Of a stretch of DNA of 64,000 nt, positions 62,301-64,000 are shown in pieces. The notes beneath the pieces were generated by a model. That model was not told the DNA's origin and did no database searches. It worked only from the letters and a program-made list of their open reading frames with translations. Each line of letters starts with the position of its first letter. The stretch's first letter is position 1. The translations under genes were made by a program, and so were the position numbers. Origin of the DNA: Linderina pennispora (Eukaryota; Kickxellomycota; Kickxellomycetes; Kickxellales; Kickxellaceae); assembly GCF_002104995.1 (NCBI RefSeq), contig NW_024468249.1, forward strand, positions 2,480,001-2,544,000, written 5' to 3'.

Positions 62301-63780
62301 TCATTGCGCTGTTCTTCATAGAACTGGTCGTTGGTGCGGTGGTCGGGGGGATCATTGACATTGCTGTCGGACTGGTTGGCGAGGCCATCACCATGGGGCT
62401 CGAAGCTATTGGTGCTGCAAGGGCAGTCGCAAGCATTGAGACACAAATGGCCCGGGCTATGAATACATTGGCGGAGCTGCCTGGCATCCGCAACGCAATC
62501 CGGCTGGTTGACGAGGGCGCGCAGGCATCAAAGCTGGTGTTCAGGCGTGCATGGGGGTCGTTCCCAAAGCCTGTGCAGGCATTATTTAGACGGCTGGTGC
62601 CAAAGCTGGAAAAGGCGAAGAAACTGATCAAGGAGTCTGGATGCGATGCAGCAAGTAAGTTGAACAAGGAGTATAGTTGTTAGCTACATGCACTGACTGT
62701 ATTTTTGCAAACTGTAGGCGAGATTATCCAGTTTGAAATACCGGACCTGGCTGGCACAGCAGCACGGGTTAGTCTGCTGGCAACAAACTCGACACTGGGG
62801 ATTACAGGGTTTGATGAATCCGACAAGTACGAGCACCCGCAGGGGGTAATCAGAAAGTCTTCACCCACCAGAGACAAGGACTGGTGCATATTTGACATGA
62901 CTAGCACGCACGAATTGCGCGGATACACGGACAAGGACGACTACCGCTACGTAAGTATATATGCATGCCGCTTAAATTCCAGAAATACTGAGTATTGCTA
63001 ATTATGGCTACATAGTGTTTCTGCCAAGTGCCCTCCACGACACAAACCCGCAAAAACAACAAGTCGCTGACCTGCTCCGATGGTCGGGTTGTGCAAACTG
63101 GATTCCTGCAGTCCAAGCCGCCGCTGGCACTCAATGGATTCGAAAAGCTGGATCACAAGCCCAACTGTGACCACATTTACGAGCTCAACGATTTTATGCG
63201 GTTCACCGGTGTCCGGGACAAAACCAAGCGCGACAAAATGTGCAAGCGAATCGAGAAAGTCGACCCCGAGTTCAACAGCCGCGTGCGCAGATACATCAAT
63301 GGACCGAAAAACCTGCAGGTCATTGGATCCAAAGTCAACGGTCTCAAGATGCAAATGTTCATGTCCAAGTATCCGGGTTCGTCGCTGCAAGACAAGGACA
63401 AGTTTGATGCCGTCAAATCGTATATGGATAAGAAAAAGTCGACCTTGGATACAGTGAAGACAGACCTGGCCAAGATGTTTGGCGACTTGGAGGCTCTGGA
63501 GAAGAAAGAGATCACGGGCGGCGAAGCACTGCATTTCCAGGGCATAAAGAGCAAGTTTGAGACGCACTTTGATAACGGCGTAACCAGACGTGGCGAATGG
63601 ATTGATATGGCTAACAAGATCATGGATGAGAAGGACGCGAAGAAGCGGCCGTCACTCGAGAACCAGATGCGTACCAAGGTTGAGACGGAGCGTAAGGCGA
63701 TCAGTAGCTTTTCGGCCGACACGCTGCGTGATGTGAAGTCTGACCCTGTGGGCCACATCTGCAAGAAGAGGCGCACGTAG
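59342..63780 (+). CDS. Killer-toxin-type chitinase: LysM, CBM18, GH18 and long C-terminal region; seven exons
   Basis: Exons 59342-60209, 60285-60780, 60855-61587, 61651-61697, 61765-62654, 62718-62950 and 63016-63780 stay in one frame, giving 1343 residues. Introns are 63-75 nt. A signal peptide is followed by two LysM-like units (YTVKPGDYCDKIAEEA and NVTSGDTCYSIGKPL), then a hevein-type CBM18 (KLCCSEYGYCGFDEVFC). The GH18 domain (about residues 225-600) has SFGGW, the catalytic GVDIDFEYP near residue 333 and MSYDLHGTWD near 400. The rest has an acidic stretch, a Cys-containing region, a hydrophobic segment near residues 897-935 (FIELVVGAVVGGIIDIAVGL) and a basic Cys-containing end. This architecture is that of subgroup-C fungal chitinases related to the alpha/beta subunits of yeast zymocin. 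No zymocin gamma-like tRNase gene was seen nearby. Role in attack or wall remodelling is inference. Confidence 0.9.
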
Positions 63781-63947
63781 AATCTCTACTAGTTAAACAT
63801 GCAAATGTGAGGTTGTGAATCACGTCTCAATCTGTTCCGCCATTGGCTGTGGCGAGCCTCTTGTACTGGTACGGGGTCTGGCTGCTAAGAAACGCGCAAT
63901 TCGCTCTAGTTTTCTTTATTGCCCTCTTGACAGCTGGCCGGTGTGGC

Positions 63948-63954
63948 TATAAAA
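63948..63954 (+). promoter_or_regulatory. TATA box for a gene beyond the window
   Basis: TATAAAA within GTGTGGCTATAAAAGGCTAC lies 46 bp from the right end, after the chitinase stop. The GGCTATAAAAG context is the same as upstream of the aminotransferase gene. A rightward gene probably begins just outside. The rest of 63781-64000 holds nothing else recognised. Confidence 0.5.
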
Positions 63955-64000
63955 GGCTACTGGTGACAGTCTCGGGTGAAGTTGACAAAGATTGAAAAGA

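Noticed and set aside
59342-64000. A zymocin gamma-like tRNase partner next to the chitinase
   Set aside because: I looked for a small secreted cargo gene on both strands within the window and found none. It could lie beyond the right edge.
1-64000. Standard +1 programmed frameshifting as a genome-wide code feature
   Set aside because: Sites share no common slippery codon or stop, and genes right of 38 kb never need a shift. Sequence error explains the data better.

Overview
The window looks like a nuclear contig of an early-diverging, non-yeast fungus. Genes are dense and lie on both strands. Most introns are 75-125 nt with GTAAGT-like donors. Coding DNA is GC-rich, and the gene set is typically fungal: KTR mannosyltransferase, ALG6, RAV2, LysM/CBM18/GH18 chitinase. 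Several genes point away from Dikarya. These are a mitochondrial methylmalonyl-CoA epimerase (vitamin B12-dependent propionate route), a NEDD1-like gamma-tubulin adaptor and a secreted phage-type GH24 lysozyme. A member of Zoopagomycota (Kickxellomycotina-like) is my best guess. That is inference, not proof.

Left part, 1-38 kb, in order: a partial unknown gene, MCEE, NEDD1, MGS1/WRNIP1, an unknown membrane-associated protein, serine carboxypeptidase, UPF3, allantoicase with an odd tail, SER3, SUS1, EFM4, tyrosine aminotransferase, RAV2/Rogdi, an acidic-tailed unknown, MRD1, NOP4, RPL42, ORC2, a decayed-looking acyltransferase, a PH-like fragment, ALG6 and a ribosomal-L1-domain nucleolar protein. 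Nearly every gene longer than about 0.8 kb here is broken by single extra bases, about fifty in total. Removing one base restores a family-like protein at almost every site. I annotate these as single genes with probable sequence errors.

Right part, 38-64 kb: LSM4, a tiny four-exon gene, DCTN6 and a 1.27 kb AT-rich island with no CpG. These are followed by FIS1, a WBP2-like protein, PET100, a ZRG17-like zinc carrier, a HAD phosphatase, an RNF126-like E3, CDH1, an OTU deubiquitinase, carboxypeptidase Q, CK2 beta, a KTR mannosyltransferase, a GH24 lysozyme and a 1343-residue killer-toxin-type chitinase. No frameshift was found in any of these.

The genes are mainly housekeeping: ribosome biogenesis (MRD1, NOP4, RPL42, L1-domain protein), RNA decay and splicing (UPF3, LSM4), cell cycle (ORC2, CDH1, CK2 beta, NEDD1), organelle function (FIS1, PET100, MCEE, RAV2) and glycosylation (ALG6, KTR). 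Promoters between them often carry poly(A) runs beside clusters of TGATC sites. The last 7 kb is different. It pairs a predicted bacterial-wall-degrading enzyme with a large chitin-degrading one, in a gene-poor setting with strong TATA boxes. No tRNA, rRNA, CRISPR or intact transposon was seen.
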